From SLRI01 sp964402505 (GTDB lineage Bacteria > Pseudomonadota > Alphaproteobacteria > Geminicoccales > Geminicoccaceae), in the NCBI GenBank assembly GCA_964402505.1, contig CAYOCP010000007.1, forward strand, positions 1-64,000: 64,000 nt of DNA, in the 5' to 3' direction. The notes under the pieces are model-generated. The model saw nothing but the letters and a program-made list of their open reading frames with translations. It ran no database searches and had not been told where the DNA came from. Made by a program: the position numbers and the translations under genes. Shown here piece by piece: positions 1 through 7,303 of this stretch. Each line of letters starts with the position of its first letter. Position 1 is the stretch's first letter.

Positions 1-399
1 CGCCACACCATCGACTACGGCAAGGTCGGCTACGTCCAGATCGACTGCGGCCGGATCGGCGGCATCGGACCGGCGAAGGCGGTGGCCGATCACGCCGTGG
101 CCAAGGGCATCACCTACGTCAACCACACCTTCACCTCGAATCTCGCCCTCTCCGCCTCGCTCCAGCCCTTCGCCGGGCTCGAGGGTCATCGCATCTGTGA
201 GTTCCCGGTGCACACGCAGCCCGTCGCCCGAGCCTTCTGCGCCACCCGCATCGAGCCGGACGCGGATGGCCTGATCCACGTTCCCGACGCTCCGGGGCTC
301 GGCGTCGCCATCGACCCCGAGGGCATTCGCCACTACCTCGTCGAGGTCAAGATCAGGGTCGGCGGCAGGACCCTCTACGCCACGCCATCGCCAGACTGA
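1..399 (+). CDS. Mandelate racemase/muconate lactonizing enzyme family protein, C-terminal part (truncated by window edge)
   Basis: The frame is open from base 1, so this is the 3' end of a longer gene. The visible 132 residues match the C-terminal end of an enolase-superfamily barrel: a strand ending in Q-I-D-C-G-R-I-G-G-I (usual metal/base region ...D-x-x-x-x-G-G-I), then a helix, then the NHTFTSNLALSASLQ segment that corresponds to the conserved H-x-F/G...A..H-L late-barrel motif. Family members dehydrate or racemise sugar acids or cycloisomerise lactones; the substrate cannot be told without the capping domain. The gene lies 12 bases upstream of an RraA-like gene on the same strand, which suggests a sugar-acid or 2-oxoacid degradation unit. 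An internal GTG at 82 is not the real start. Confidence 0.8.
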   Translation, partial: RHTIDYGKVGYVQIDCGRIGGIGPAKAVADHAVAKGITYVNHTFTSNLALSASLQPFAGLEGHRICEFPVHTQPVARAFCATRIEPDADGLIHVPDAPGLGVAIDPEGIRHYLVEVKIRVGGRTLYATPSPD

Positions 400-411
400 A
401 CGGACAGAATC

Positions 412-1071
412 ATGAGCCAAACGGTCAAGAGCCCGACCGAGCGCCTCGAAGCCTGCTACACCGGCATCATCCACGACGTGATGCGGGCCATGGGGCTCAG
501 GGATTTCGTCCTGCCGCCCGAGATCCGCCCGCTCTTCCCCGACCGCAAGCTCGCCGGACCGGTCTTCACCGTGAAGGGCAGGGTCGACGAGAGCGCCGAC
601 GCCCACACCACCCTCCTCGAATGGACCGGCCTCCTCGCCGAGGCCAGACCCGGCCATGTCGTCGTCTGCGAGGCCAACAACCAGGCGACCGCCATGATGG
701 GCGAGCTCTCGGCCGAGACGCTGCATTATCGGGGCGTCAGGGGCTACATCGTCGATGCCGCCTGTCGTGACGTCGATTTCATCCTGAAGATCGGCTTTCC
801 CGTCTGCTTCACCCATTACACGCCACGGGACATCGTCGCCTACTGGCGACCCGACGGTTTCGAGGTGCCGATCCGCATCGGCGATGTCGCCATCCACCCC
901 GGCGACTACGTCCTCGCCGATCGCGACGGCATCGTCGTCATCCCCAAGGACCGGATCGAGCCCGTGCTCGACGCCGCCGAGACGGCCATCGCCGCCGAGA
1001 ATCTGGTCAGGAAAGCCATCCTCGAGGGCGTCGACCCGCGCGAGGCCTATCTGCGCTACGGCAAGTTCTGA
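412..1071 (+). CDS. RraA family protein (HMG/CHA aldolase-like)
   Basis: 219 residues, the normal length for the RraA/dimethylmenaquinone-methyltransferase-like fold. The diagnostic G-Y-I-V-D-A-A-C-R-D segment (residues about 108-117) carries the Asp and Arg-Asp that bind metal and substrate in HMG/CHA aldolases, and the late G-D-Y-V-L-A-D-R-D-G-I-V-V-I-P segment is typical of the family. Biochemically studied members are class II pyruvate aldolases acting on 4-hydroxy-4-methyl-2-oxoglutarate or oxaloacetate; others bind RNase E. Next to an enolase-superfamily gene, a retro-aldol or decarboxylase step in acid catabolism is the better guess here. The ATG at 412 follows the preceding stop by 12 bases. 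Confidence 0.85.
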   Translation: MSQTVKSPTERLEACYTGIIHDVMRAMGLRDFVLPPEIRPLFPDRKLAGPVFTVKGRVDESADAHTTLLEWTGLLAEARPGHVVVCEANNQATAMMGELSAETLHYRGVRGYIVDAACRDVDFILKIGFPVCFTHYTPRDIVAYWRPDGFEVPIRIGDVAIHPGDYVLADRDGIVVIPKDRIEPVLDAAETAIAAENLVRKAILEGVDPREAYLRYGKF

Positions 1072-1084
1072 GCCTAAGCCGCGA

Positions 1085-1417
1085 TCACTCGAAAATCGGT
1101 GCCAGCCGCGCCAGCACCTCCTCGACGATGGCCTCGGGCACGCGCTCGAGCCGGCGCCCGCCGCGCGCCCGCAGATCGAGCGCGCGCGGCTGATCGCAGC
1201 GCACGATGCCGGTCGTCTGCGTCCCGGCGCCCGAGAGCGAGACCGCGAAGCCGGCATTGCGGGCGAAGGTGCCGCCGCCCGTGATCGGCAGGACGATTGG
1301 CACGCGGGTGACCTTGTTGAAGGCAGCGGGCGACACCACCAGCACCGGCCAGCGGCCCTGCTGCTCGTGGCCCAGGCTCGGATCGAGCGCCACGAGATGG
1401 ATGTCGCCCCGTTCCAT
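1085..1417 (-). CDS. MazF/PemK-family endoribonuclease toxin
   Basis: 110 residues starting M-E-R-G-D-I-H-L-V, the standard N-terminus of the MazF/ChpB/PemK fold. The family core is visible: G-R-W-P-V-L-V-V-S-P-A-A-F-N, then V-L-P-I-T-G-G-G, then the R-C-D-Q-P-R-A-L-D segment. These toxins cut mRNA at short sequence motifs. The start chosen overlaps the antitoxin stop (TGATG), the usual coupling in such operons; an upstream in-frame extension lies inside the antitoxin gene and was rejected. The toxin frame looks intact, while its partner upstream appears frameshifted. Confidence 0.85.
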   Translation of the reverse strand: MERGDIHLVALDPSLGHEQQGRWPVLVVSPAAFNKVTRVPIVLPITGGGTFARNAGFAVSLSGAGTQTTGIVRCDQPRALDLRARGGRRLERVPEAIVEEVLARLAPIFE

Positions 1418-1673
1418 CAGAGGAGCTCGTCCCCGACCGGCGGCGCATCCAGCCAGGAGCCCTCGTCGTGGGCCGGCCCGGCCGTGGCGTCGCACTCGGC
1501 CAGCAACTCGTCGAGCGTGTAGCGGCGGCGCGGCCGGGGCTCGACGACCAGGCGGCCGTCATCGATCGACACGCCCACTATGGCGCCGGCCTGAAGATCC
1601 AGAAGATCGCGCAGGACCGCGGAACGGCGAGCATCAGCGACCCGCCGACCTTGCGCAGCCTCGTCGTGTGCAT
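1417..1673 (-). pseudogene. MazE-type antitoxin, apparently frameshifted
   Basis: Starting at the ATG at 1673, which is preceded by GAGGGG, the frame reads MHTTRLRKVGGSLMLAVP, a typical AbrB/MazE DNA-binding N-terminus. It then runs out of register near 1617-1623. The expected continuation (AVLRDLLDLQAG, then VGVSIDDGRLVVEP and the toxin-binding tail YTLDELLAECD) is present in the other frame and ends at 1417. Adding one base (or losing about four from the usual PPA codons) near 1620 would join the halves. A continuous frame can be drawn from a GTG at 1701, but that start lies inside the promoter -10 region and gives a non-MazE N-terminus. This is either a true mutation or a sequencing error. 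Confidence 0.7.
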
Positions 1674-1692
1674 CGGCAACCCCTCGGATGAA

Positions 1693-1710
1693 ATTATACA
1701 CAAATATAAT
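1693..1710 (-). promoter_or_regulatory. Inverted repeat/-10 region ahead of the MazEF-like pair
   Basis: ATTATA-N6-TATAAT is a perfect 6-bp inverted repeat. On the minus strand its second arm is a consensus -10 (TATAAT), about 20 bases before the ATG at 1673. An operator overlapping the promoter is the usual layout for autoregulated MazE-type antitoxins. Confidence 0.5.
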
Positions 1711-1734
1711 CCTCCGGTGTCGCCACGCGACGCC

Positions 1735-2574
1735 CTACTGCAGCGCCGTCCCCTCCACCGTGATCCGGTGCATGAGCCGGCGCTCGCCCTGGTAGTCGTT
1801 CACGGCGCAGTGCCAGGTGCTGCGATTGTCCCAGACGGCGATCGAGCCCGGCTGCCAGCGAAAGCGGCAGGTGAACTCGGGCCGGCCGCCATGCTCGTAG
1901 AGAAAGCCCAGAAGCGCAGCACTCTCGTCGGGATTCCAGTCCTCGATGCCGACGGTGAAATTGCGGTTGACGTAGAGCGCCTTCCGGCCGGTCTCGGGGT
2001 GGCGGATCACGACAGGATGCACGGCATCCTGGGTCGCCGCGTCCGGGTTGTGCAGCCGGCCGGCGAGATCGCTCCCATGATAGGCGGCCTCGCGCCCGAA
2101 GATGTGGCGGCTCGAATGCAGGGCGCGGAGCGGCTCGAGCGTTCGCTTGAGGCCGTCCGACAGGGCCTCGTAGGCACGATGCATGCTCGCGAACATGGTA
2201 TCGCCGCCGCGGCTCGGCACCTCGCGGGCGAGCAGCACCGAGCCCAGAGCCGGCGCCTCGTCATAGGAATGGTCGGTGTGCCAGTGCTCGCCGATGTTCC
2301 GCTTCTGCTCCGGCTCCTTCCTGACCTCGGCGATCTCCGGATGACCCTCGACCGGCGTGAAGAAGCGGTTGACGACGATCGGCCCGAAGCTGCGGGCGAA
2401 AGCGATGTGTTGCTCCGGCGTGATCTCCTGCCCGCGCAGGAAGATCACCGAATGCTCGAGAAAGGCCGCGCGGATGTCGGCAACGACCTCGTCCGCCAAA
2501 GGCTGTCGCAGATCCACGCCGTGGATTTCAGCCCCCAGGGCACCGGCGACCGGTTCCACCTCGATTCCGCTCAT
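1735..2574 (-). CDS. TauD/TfdA-family Fe(II)/2-oxoglutarate dioxygenase
   Basis: 279 residues from the ATG at 2574, which has GGGAGGAG upstream; a longer frame to 2607 lacks a ribosome site. The Fe-binding triad is visible: H-x-D in the H-W-H-T-D-H-S-Y segment and the distal His in the C-terminal W-D-N-R-S-T-W-H-C-A segment, followed by the 2-oxoglutarate-binding Arg in H-R-I-T-V-E-G. R-G-G-D-T is a TauD family hallmark. Members hydroxylate sulfonates, phenoxy acids, carnitine-type amines or small acids with loss of succinate and CO2. The gene follows a sugar-type ABC permease by 47 bases, so it is probably the last gene of that operon and acts on the imported compound; the substrate is unknown. 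Confidence 0.88.
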   Translation of the reverse strand: MSGIEVEPVAGALGAEIHGVDLRQPLADEVVADIRAAFLEHSVIFLRGQEITPEQHIAFARSFGPIVVNRFFTPVEGHPEIAEVRKEPEQKRNIGEHWHTDHSYDEAPALGSVLLAREVPSRGGDTMFASMHRAYEALSDGLKRTLEPLRALHSSRHIFGREAAYHGSDLAGRLHNPDAATQDAVHPVVIRHPETGRKALYVNRNFTVGIEDWNPDESAALLGFLYEHGGRPEFTCRFRWQPGSIAVWDNRSTWHCAVNDYQGERRLMHRITVEGTALQ

Positions 2575-2621
2575 TCCGCATTCTCCTCCCGCCTGGCTCC
2601 GCCACAATTCCGGTGAAGCTC

Positions 2622-3578
2622 CTACTTCACCACGAGAACCTTGCTCCTATCCATGGTCAGCGCCACGGCGGCGACCAGGATCAGGCCGAAGACGATCTGC
2701 TGGGCGAAGACCGAGACGCCCAGAAACGTCATGCCGATGCGCACGACGGCGATGGTCAGGGCACCGACGAAGGTCTTCCAGATGCTGCCGACGCCGCCGG
2801 TGATCGCCGTGCCGCCGACGATGATGCAGGCGATGGCCGGCAGGAGGAACTCGTTGGCGAGCGTCGGCGAGCCCGAGCCGAGCCGCGCCCCCATCACCAC
2901 GCCGGCGATTCCGGCCATGGTGCCCGAGAGCACGAAGGCCAGGATCTTGACGCGGCCGACCGCGATGCCCGAGGCGTGGACCGCCTGCTCCTGCGAGCCG
3001 ATCGCCCGCACGTAGCGGCCGAAGGGTGTCATGGCCAGCACGCCACCCAGCACCACGAGGACGACGAGCCCGACCAGGATCTCGTGCGGCACGCCGAGGC
3101 TGCGGCCGGTGGCCCAGAAGAGATAGCCGTCGCGCGCCCCGGCCGGGATCGGCACCGAGCGCGTGTCGGAGGCGACATAGGCCACCGTCGTCACGACGCC
3201 GCTCACCGCGAGGGTCGCGATGAAGGAGGGGATGCGCAGGGCCACGTAGACATAGCCCGAAAGCAGCCCGGCCAGAGCGCCGGCCAGGATCGCCAGCGGC
3301 ACCGCGGCGAGGCCGTGACGGGCGAGGAGGGCCGCCACGATGCAGCTCGTCATCGACGCCACCGCCTGGATCGAGAGATCGATGCAGCCCATCATGATGA
3401 CGAAGGTCGCCCCCGACGCCATGAGGAAGAGCGTCATGGTGTCGGCGGTGACGACGAGGAGGTTGGAGGGTGCGAGAAAGGTCGGCTCGATCACGCCGAC
3501 GATCAGCGTCAGCAGGACGAGTGCCGCGACCGGCAGGCTGTCCTGAATGCGTGTCCTGGAGAGGAGGGGGGAGGCCAT
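2622..3578 (-). CDS. Sugar ABC transporter permease (RbsC/BPD_transp_2 family)
   Basis: 318 residues, almost entirely hydrophobic, with 8-10 predicted membrane segments. The family signatures are M-G-C-I-D-L-S-I-Q-A (residues about 65-74) and G-T-A-I-T-G-G-V-G-S-I near the C-terminus, both characteristic of ribose/xylose/autoinducer-2-type permeases. It begins 6 bases after the ATPase gene and is the second permease of this system, so the channel is likely a heterodimer with the 5116-6096 product. The C-terminal end D-R-S-K-V-L-V-V-K closely resembles the end of that paralogue (D-R-S-R-L-V-V-V-K), which suggests a gene duplication. Confidence 0.93.
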   Translation of the reverse strand: MASPLLSRTRIQDSLPVAALVLLTLIVGVIEPTFLAPSNLLVVTADTMTLFLMASGATFVIMMGCIDLSIQAVASMTSCIVAALLARHGLAAVPLAILAGALAGLLSGYVYVALRIPSFIATLAVSGVVTTVAYVASDTRSVPIPAGARDGYLFWATGRSLGVPHEILVGLVVLVVLGGVLAMTPFGRYVRAIGSQEQAVHASGIAVGRVKILAFVLSGTMAGIAGVVMGARLGSGSPTLANEFLLPAIACIIVGGTAITGGVGSIWKTFVGALTIAVVRIGMTFLGVSVFAQQIVFGLILVAAVALTMDRSKVLVVK

Positions 3579-3584
3579 GGAGGC

Positions 3585-5114
3585 TCAGACCATCCGCGCG
3601 ATGAGGTCGACCTGCCCGGGCTTCCTCTCCGGAGGTGCTTCGAATTCCGCCTCGATGCGCCCGTCGCGCATCACGAGGATCCTGGACGAGAGGCCGATCA
3701 CCTCCTCGAGCGTGTCGCCGAGCAGGATCACGGCGAGCCCCTCCTCGGTCATGTCGCGCACCAGCGTGTAGACGTCCTCCTTCGCCCCCACGTCGATGCC
3801 GCGCGTCGGGTGGTCGAGGATCACCACCCGCGAGCCGGCGATCCGCCACTTCGCCAGCACGACCTTCTGCTGGTTGCCGCCGGAGAGGCTGCCGACCGGT
3901 GTCGACGGCGAAGGCGTTCTGATGTGCAGCCGATCGATCCAGGATTGTGCGGTCCTCGTCTCCTCGGCCACCCGGATCAGCCCGCTCGCCGTGAATCGGC
4001 CGAGGGCCGCCAGCGTCATGTTCTCGGCGACGCTGAGCCCCGCCACCAGCCCCTCGGTCTTGCGCTCGCTCGGAATGAAGCCGATGCCGCGCGCCACGGC
4101 CTCGGCCGGGCTCAGGAGCGCCACCGGCCGTCCCTCGAGCCGGACCGTGCCCGCCGCCGGCGGCTCCAGCCCAGCGAGGCAGCGGGCCAGGGCCTCGCGG
4201 CCGGAGCCCACCACCCCGGCAATGCCCAGGACCTCGCCCTCGTGGAGCCGGAAGGAGACGTCGCGAAAGCCCTGCCGTCCGGCCAGGCCCTCCACCTCGA
4301 GCACCACCGCGCCGCCCGGCGGCGCCTGCCTCGCCTCCCGGTAGTATTCCTGGTGCAAGGCGCGCCCCACCATGTGGCGGTGCAGATCGGGAATGGTCGC
4401 GTCCTTGGCCGCCATCTCGTGGACCACCTTGCCGTCGCGCATCACGTAGACGCGGTCGGAGACCTCGAGCACCTCGTCGAGCCGGTGCGAGATGAAGACG
4501 ATGGACGCCCGGTCCTTGAGGTCGGCGATGATCTCGAAGAGCAGATCGACCTCGCGCTGCTCGAGCATGCTGGTCGGCTCGTCGAGCAGGATGGTGATGT
4601 CACCTTCGATCCGCGTGTCGAGCGAGAGCGCCTTCGCGATCTCGACCATCTGCCGCTCCGCGAAGGAGAGCCCGGCGCAGCGCCTTCTGGGATCGACGTC
4701 GAGATGCACCTTGGCGAGCTCGGCCCGGGCCGCCTCGTTCATCCGCCGCCGGTCGATCAGCCCGGCCTTGAGGAACTCGGCCTCGCGGGCGAGAAAGATG
4801 TTCTCCGCGACCGACAGCGCCGAGAGAACCGACTGCTCCTGGAAGACCATGGCGATGCCGTGATCGAAGGCGTCGCGCGGATGCCGAATCCGCACCGGCC
4901 GGCCGGCCACGCGGATCTCGCCCTGGTCGAGCTGATGAATGCCGTTCAGGACCTTGAGCAGGGTCGACTTGCCGGCGCCGTTCTCGCCGATCAGCCCCAC
5001 CACCTCGTGCTCGCGAATGGCGAGCGAGACGTCATCGAGCGCCAGCACGCCCGGAAAGCCCTTGGTGGCGCCGACGACCTCGAGGCTCGCCAGAGGGGCA
5101 GCCGAACCGCTCAT
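3585..5114 (-). CDS. Sugar ABC transporter ATP-binding protein (RbsA/MglA type, tandem NBDs)
   Basis: 509 residues, the expected length for the duplicated ATPases of ribose-type importers. The first domain has a perfect Walker A (G-E-N-G-A-G-K-S-T, residues 43-51), the signature L-S-F-A-E-R-Q-M-V-E-I-A and Walker B I-L-L-D-E-P-T-S. The second domain has a degenerate Walker A (G-V-V-G-S-G-R-E-A) and an L-S-G-G-N-Q-Q-K-V signature, as in RbsA, where one site is weakly catalytic. The gene sits between two permease genes (gap of 1 base to the upstream permease, 6 to the downstream one). Confidence 0.95.
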   Translation of the reverse strand: MSGSAAPLASLEVVGATKGFPGVLALDDVSLAIREHEVVGLIGENGAGKSTLLKVLNGIHQLDQGEIRVAGRPVRIRHPRDAFDHGIAMVFQEQSVLSALSVAENIFLAREAEFLKAGLIDRRRMNEAARAELAKVHLDVDPRRRCAGLSFAERQMVEIAKALSLDTRIEGDITILLDEPTSMLEQREVDLLFEIIADLKDRASIVFISHRLDEVLEVSDRVYVMRDGKVVHEMAAKDATIPDLHRHMVGRALHQEYYREARQAPPGGAVVLEVEGLAGRQGFRDVSFRLHEGEVLGIAGVVGSGREALARCLAGLEPPAAGTVRLEGRPVALLSPAEAVARGIGFIPSERKTEGLVAGLSVAENMTLAALGRFTASGLIRVAEETRTAQSWIDRLHIRTPSPSTPVGSLSGGNQQKVVLAKWRIAGSRVVILDHPTRGIDVGAKEDVYTLVRDMTEEGLAVILLGDTLEEVIGLSSRILVMRDGRIEAEFEAPPERKPGQVDLIARMV

Positions 5115-5115
5115 C

Positions 5116-6096
5116 TCACTTCACCACCACAAGCCTGGAACGGTCCAGGGCGAGGGCCACGGCGGCGATGATCATCAAGCCCTGCACCCCCTGCTGCACA
5201 TAGGGCGGGATGCCCATCAACACCATGCCGTTGGTCAGCACGATGACGATGGCGACGCCGATCACCGAGTTCAGGACGGATCCGACCCCGCCCGAGAGGG
5301 CGGTGCCGCCGACCACGACCGCGGTGATCGTGGTGAAGAGGCGACCCTGGCCCATCAGCGCATGGCCCTGGCCGAGCTGGGCCGCCGCCAGCGCCCCGCC
5401 GAGGCCGTAGAAGAGTCCCGCCAGGGTGAAGACGAGGATGCGCGTGCGCCCGATCGGCACGCCGGCATGCTCGGCCGTCACCTCGTCCGTGCCGATGGCG
5501 TAGACCCAGCGGCCGAGCCGCGTCCGCTCCTGGATCACCCAGGCGACCAGCACGGCAAGCGCAGCGATCCAGACGCTGAACGGAATGTCGAGGAAGCGGC
5601 CGAGGGCCAGCTCGCGAAAGCCCCGGTCGTGGATGCGCACGGTGAAGCCGCCGAGCACCGCCGTGGCGATGCCGACCCCGGCGAAGCCGAAGCCGAGCGT
5701 CGCCATGAAGCTCGGGATCCTGAGGCGGACATGGGCGTAGCCGTTGACGAAGCCGATGCAGCCGCCAGCGAGGATCGCCACCGGCACGGCGAGGAGGCCG
5801 ATATCGACGCCGGTGAAGTCGTTCTGCACGAGCATGCTGGCGACGACCGCCGCCAGCGCCACGATCCCCTCGACCGAAAGGTCGATGCTGCCCATGAGGA
5901 TGACGAAGGTGGCGCCCATGACGAGGACGAGCGGGATGGCCGCGGCGCTGGCGAGGCGGACGAGGTTGGAGAAGGAGAGGAAGTTCGGGCTGATCGCGGT
6001 GATGACGACGCAGAGCAGGAGGAGCACGCCGACCGGCGCCAGCGCCCGCCAGCGCGCGAGGCCGCCGCTCTGGCCGGCGACGCTCCCGACCGCCAT
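5116..6096 (-). CDS. Sugar ABC transporter permease (RbsC family)
   Basis: 326 residues with about 9 hydrophobic segments. It shows the same family signatures as its operon paralogue: M-G-S-I-D-L-S-V-E-G in the first third and G-T-A-L-S-G-G-V-G-S-V near the end. It lies 21 bases downstream of the substrate-binding protein gene and one base from the ATPase gene, so translation is probably coupled. It forms the membrane channel with the product of 2622-3578. Confidence 0.94.
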   Translation of the reverse strand: MAVGSVAGQSGGLARWRALAPVGVLLLLCVVITAISPNFLSFSNLVRLASAAAIPLVLVMGATFVILMGSIDLSVEGIVALAAVVASMLVQNDFTGVDIGLLAVPVAILAGGCIGFVNGYAHVRLRIPSFMATLGFGFAGVGIATAVLGGFTVRIHDRGFRELALGRFLDIPFSVWIAALAVLVAWVIQERTRLGRWVYAIGTDEVTAEHAGVPIGRTRILVFTLAGLFYGLGGALAAAQLGQGHALMGQGRLFTTITAVVVGGTALSGGVGSVLNSVIGVAIVIVLTNGMVLMGIPPYVQQGVQGLMIIAAVALALDRSRLVVVK

Positions 6097-6117
6097 CGGC
6101 CCGTCCTCCTCCCTGCC

Positions 6118-7212
6118 TCAGCCGCGATACTGGATCTGGCCGGTCGATCTGCCCCAGAAATCGCCGTAATCGAGCGAGGTGTCCATCTCCCGATACTCGG
6201 CGAGATTGGCCGGCGTGACGACGATGCCGGTGCCGTAGAACTCCCGGTGCGAATGCGGCTCGGCTTCGATGTCGAGATTGCCCAAGGCCACCGCATGGCC
6301 GAGGGCGAGGCCGATGCCGCCGGTCCAGTTCGGGTCCCAGGCCACCGTGCCGGCCATCTCGCCCGCCTCGATGGCGAAGAGCGCCGCCTCGATGCCGTCG
6401 ATGCCGCTCACCGGCACGACTCCCGCCTTGCCCTCCTGGCGCAGCGCCTCGAGAGCACCGATCGCCATGCCGTCATTGGCGGCGAAAACCCCCTTGATGT
6501 CGTCGCCGAAGCGGGTGAGCCAAGCCTGCATGATCTCGAAGGCCTTGGTCTCGTTCCAGTCGGCCGGCTGGAAGTCGAGGAGCTGCACCTTGCCATTGGT
6601 CGCCGCGATCGCCTCTTCCAGACCCATCTTGCGCTCGATCGCGGGCACGTTGGAAAGGATGCCGCCCAGGGCCACGATGCCGCCCTCGCCGCCCATCGCC
6701 TCGAACAGGACCCCGGCCACCGCCTTCGAGGTCGGCACCCCGTCGAACGACATGTGCGCCACGTAGTTAGGGTTGAAATCCCAGGGGTGCAGGTCGTCCG
6801 GCTTGTTCCACTGGGTCACCACATAGGCGCCGGCCCGCTTGCACTCCTCGACGATCACCCGGGCATCGGGGGAATCGTTGGGATCGACATTGAGCACCAG
6901 CCGACCCTGGGTGCGCGCCAGGAGGGCGCGGATGTCGGCAATGCCCTTCTCGGAATTGCCCTCGGTGACCAGCACCTCGAAAGGTGCGCCCACCGTCTTG
7001 GCGTAAGCCTCGCCGCCGGCGGCGAAGGTGGCGTGATAGGGATTGGCGAGGCTGCGCATGGAGATCGCCAGCGTCCAGTCGCCGGACTGGGCGAGCCCGC
7101 GCCCCGGCAGTGCGCCGGCGAGCACGCCGACTCCAGCCAAGCCGGCAGCGCCCTCGAGGATGCGACGGCGCGAGAGCGCATGGCGGGCGATGGGGCCGAG
7201 ACTTTTCTGCAT
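6118..7212 (-). CDS. Sugar ABC transporter periplasmic substrate-binding protein (RbsB-like)
   Basis: 364 residues from the ATG at 7212, which has AGGGAGG eight bases upstream; a longer frame to 7233 would place the start on the ribosome-binding site. The N-terminus contains a twin-arginine motif (S-R-R-R-I-L) followed by a hydrophobic Gly/Ala-rich segment and a cleavage site near G-L-A-Q-S, so export by Tat is likely. The mature protein begins with W-T-L-A-I-S-M-R-S-L-A-N-P-Y-H, the first strand of a periplasmic binding protein type 1 fold, and later contains A-A-N-D-G-M-A-I-G-A, a family hallmark. It is the first gene of the operon and carries a TetR-type box in its promoter. The ligand is likely a sugar or polyol, but this is inferred from the family only. 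Confidence 0.92.
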   Translation of the reverse strand: MQKSLGPIARHALSRRRILEGAAGLAGVGVLAGALPGRGLAQSGDWTLAISMRSLANPYHATFAAGGEAYAKTVGAPFEVLVTEGNSEKGIADIRALLARTQGRLVLNVDPNDSPDARVIVEECKRAGAYVVTQWNKPDDLHPWDFNPNYVAHMSFDGVPTSKAVAGVLFEAMGGEGGIVALGGILSNVPAIERKMGLEEAIAATNGKVQLLDFQPADWNETKAFEIMQAWLTRFGDDIKGVFAANDGMAIGALEALRQEGKAGVVPVSGIDGIEAALFAIEAGEMAGTVAWDPNWTGGIGLALGHAVALGNLDIEAEPHSHREFYGTGIVVTPANLAEYREMDTSLDYGDFWGRSTGQIQYRG

Positions 7213-7243
7213 CACTTCTGCCTCCCTGGGCATGTCACCTCAA

Positions 7244-7259
7244 TGCACCAAACGGTTAC
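7244..7259 (-). promoter_or_regulatory. TetR-type operator box A, in the ABC operon promoter
   Basis: Read on the minus strand this is GTAACCGTTTGGTGCA, matching the box found at three other promoters nearby (TAACCGT-N3-GTKMM). It directly follows a possible -35/-10 pair on the same strand (TTGCAT, 17 bases, TAAAAG), so a bound repressor would cover the promoter of the transporter operon. Confidence 0.6.
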
Positions 7260-7303
7260 TTTTAGGCCGACCGCCACCGTCATGCAATGCCTAATGCCGG
7301 CAA

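Noticed and set aside
1417..1701. A continuous antitoxin reading from a GTG at 1701
   Set aside because: The start codon overlaps the -10 element (TATAAT at 1693-1698), and the resulting N-terminus lacks the MazE DNA-binding motif, which is present in another frame from the ATG at 1673.
2613..5171. An 852-codon open frame on the plus strand
   Set aside because: It lies antisense to the ABC ATPase and permease genes, is extremely rich in Asp, His, Arg and Gly, and has no domain. It is a shadow of high-GC third-position bias, as are the long frames at 4939-7353 and 42043-44196.
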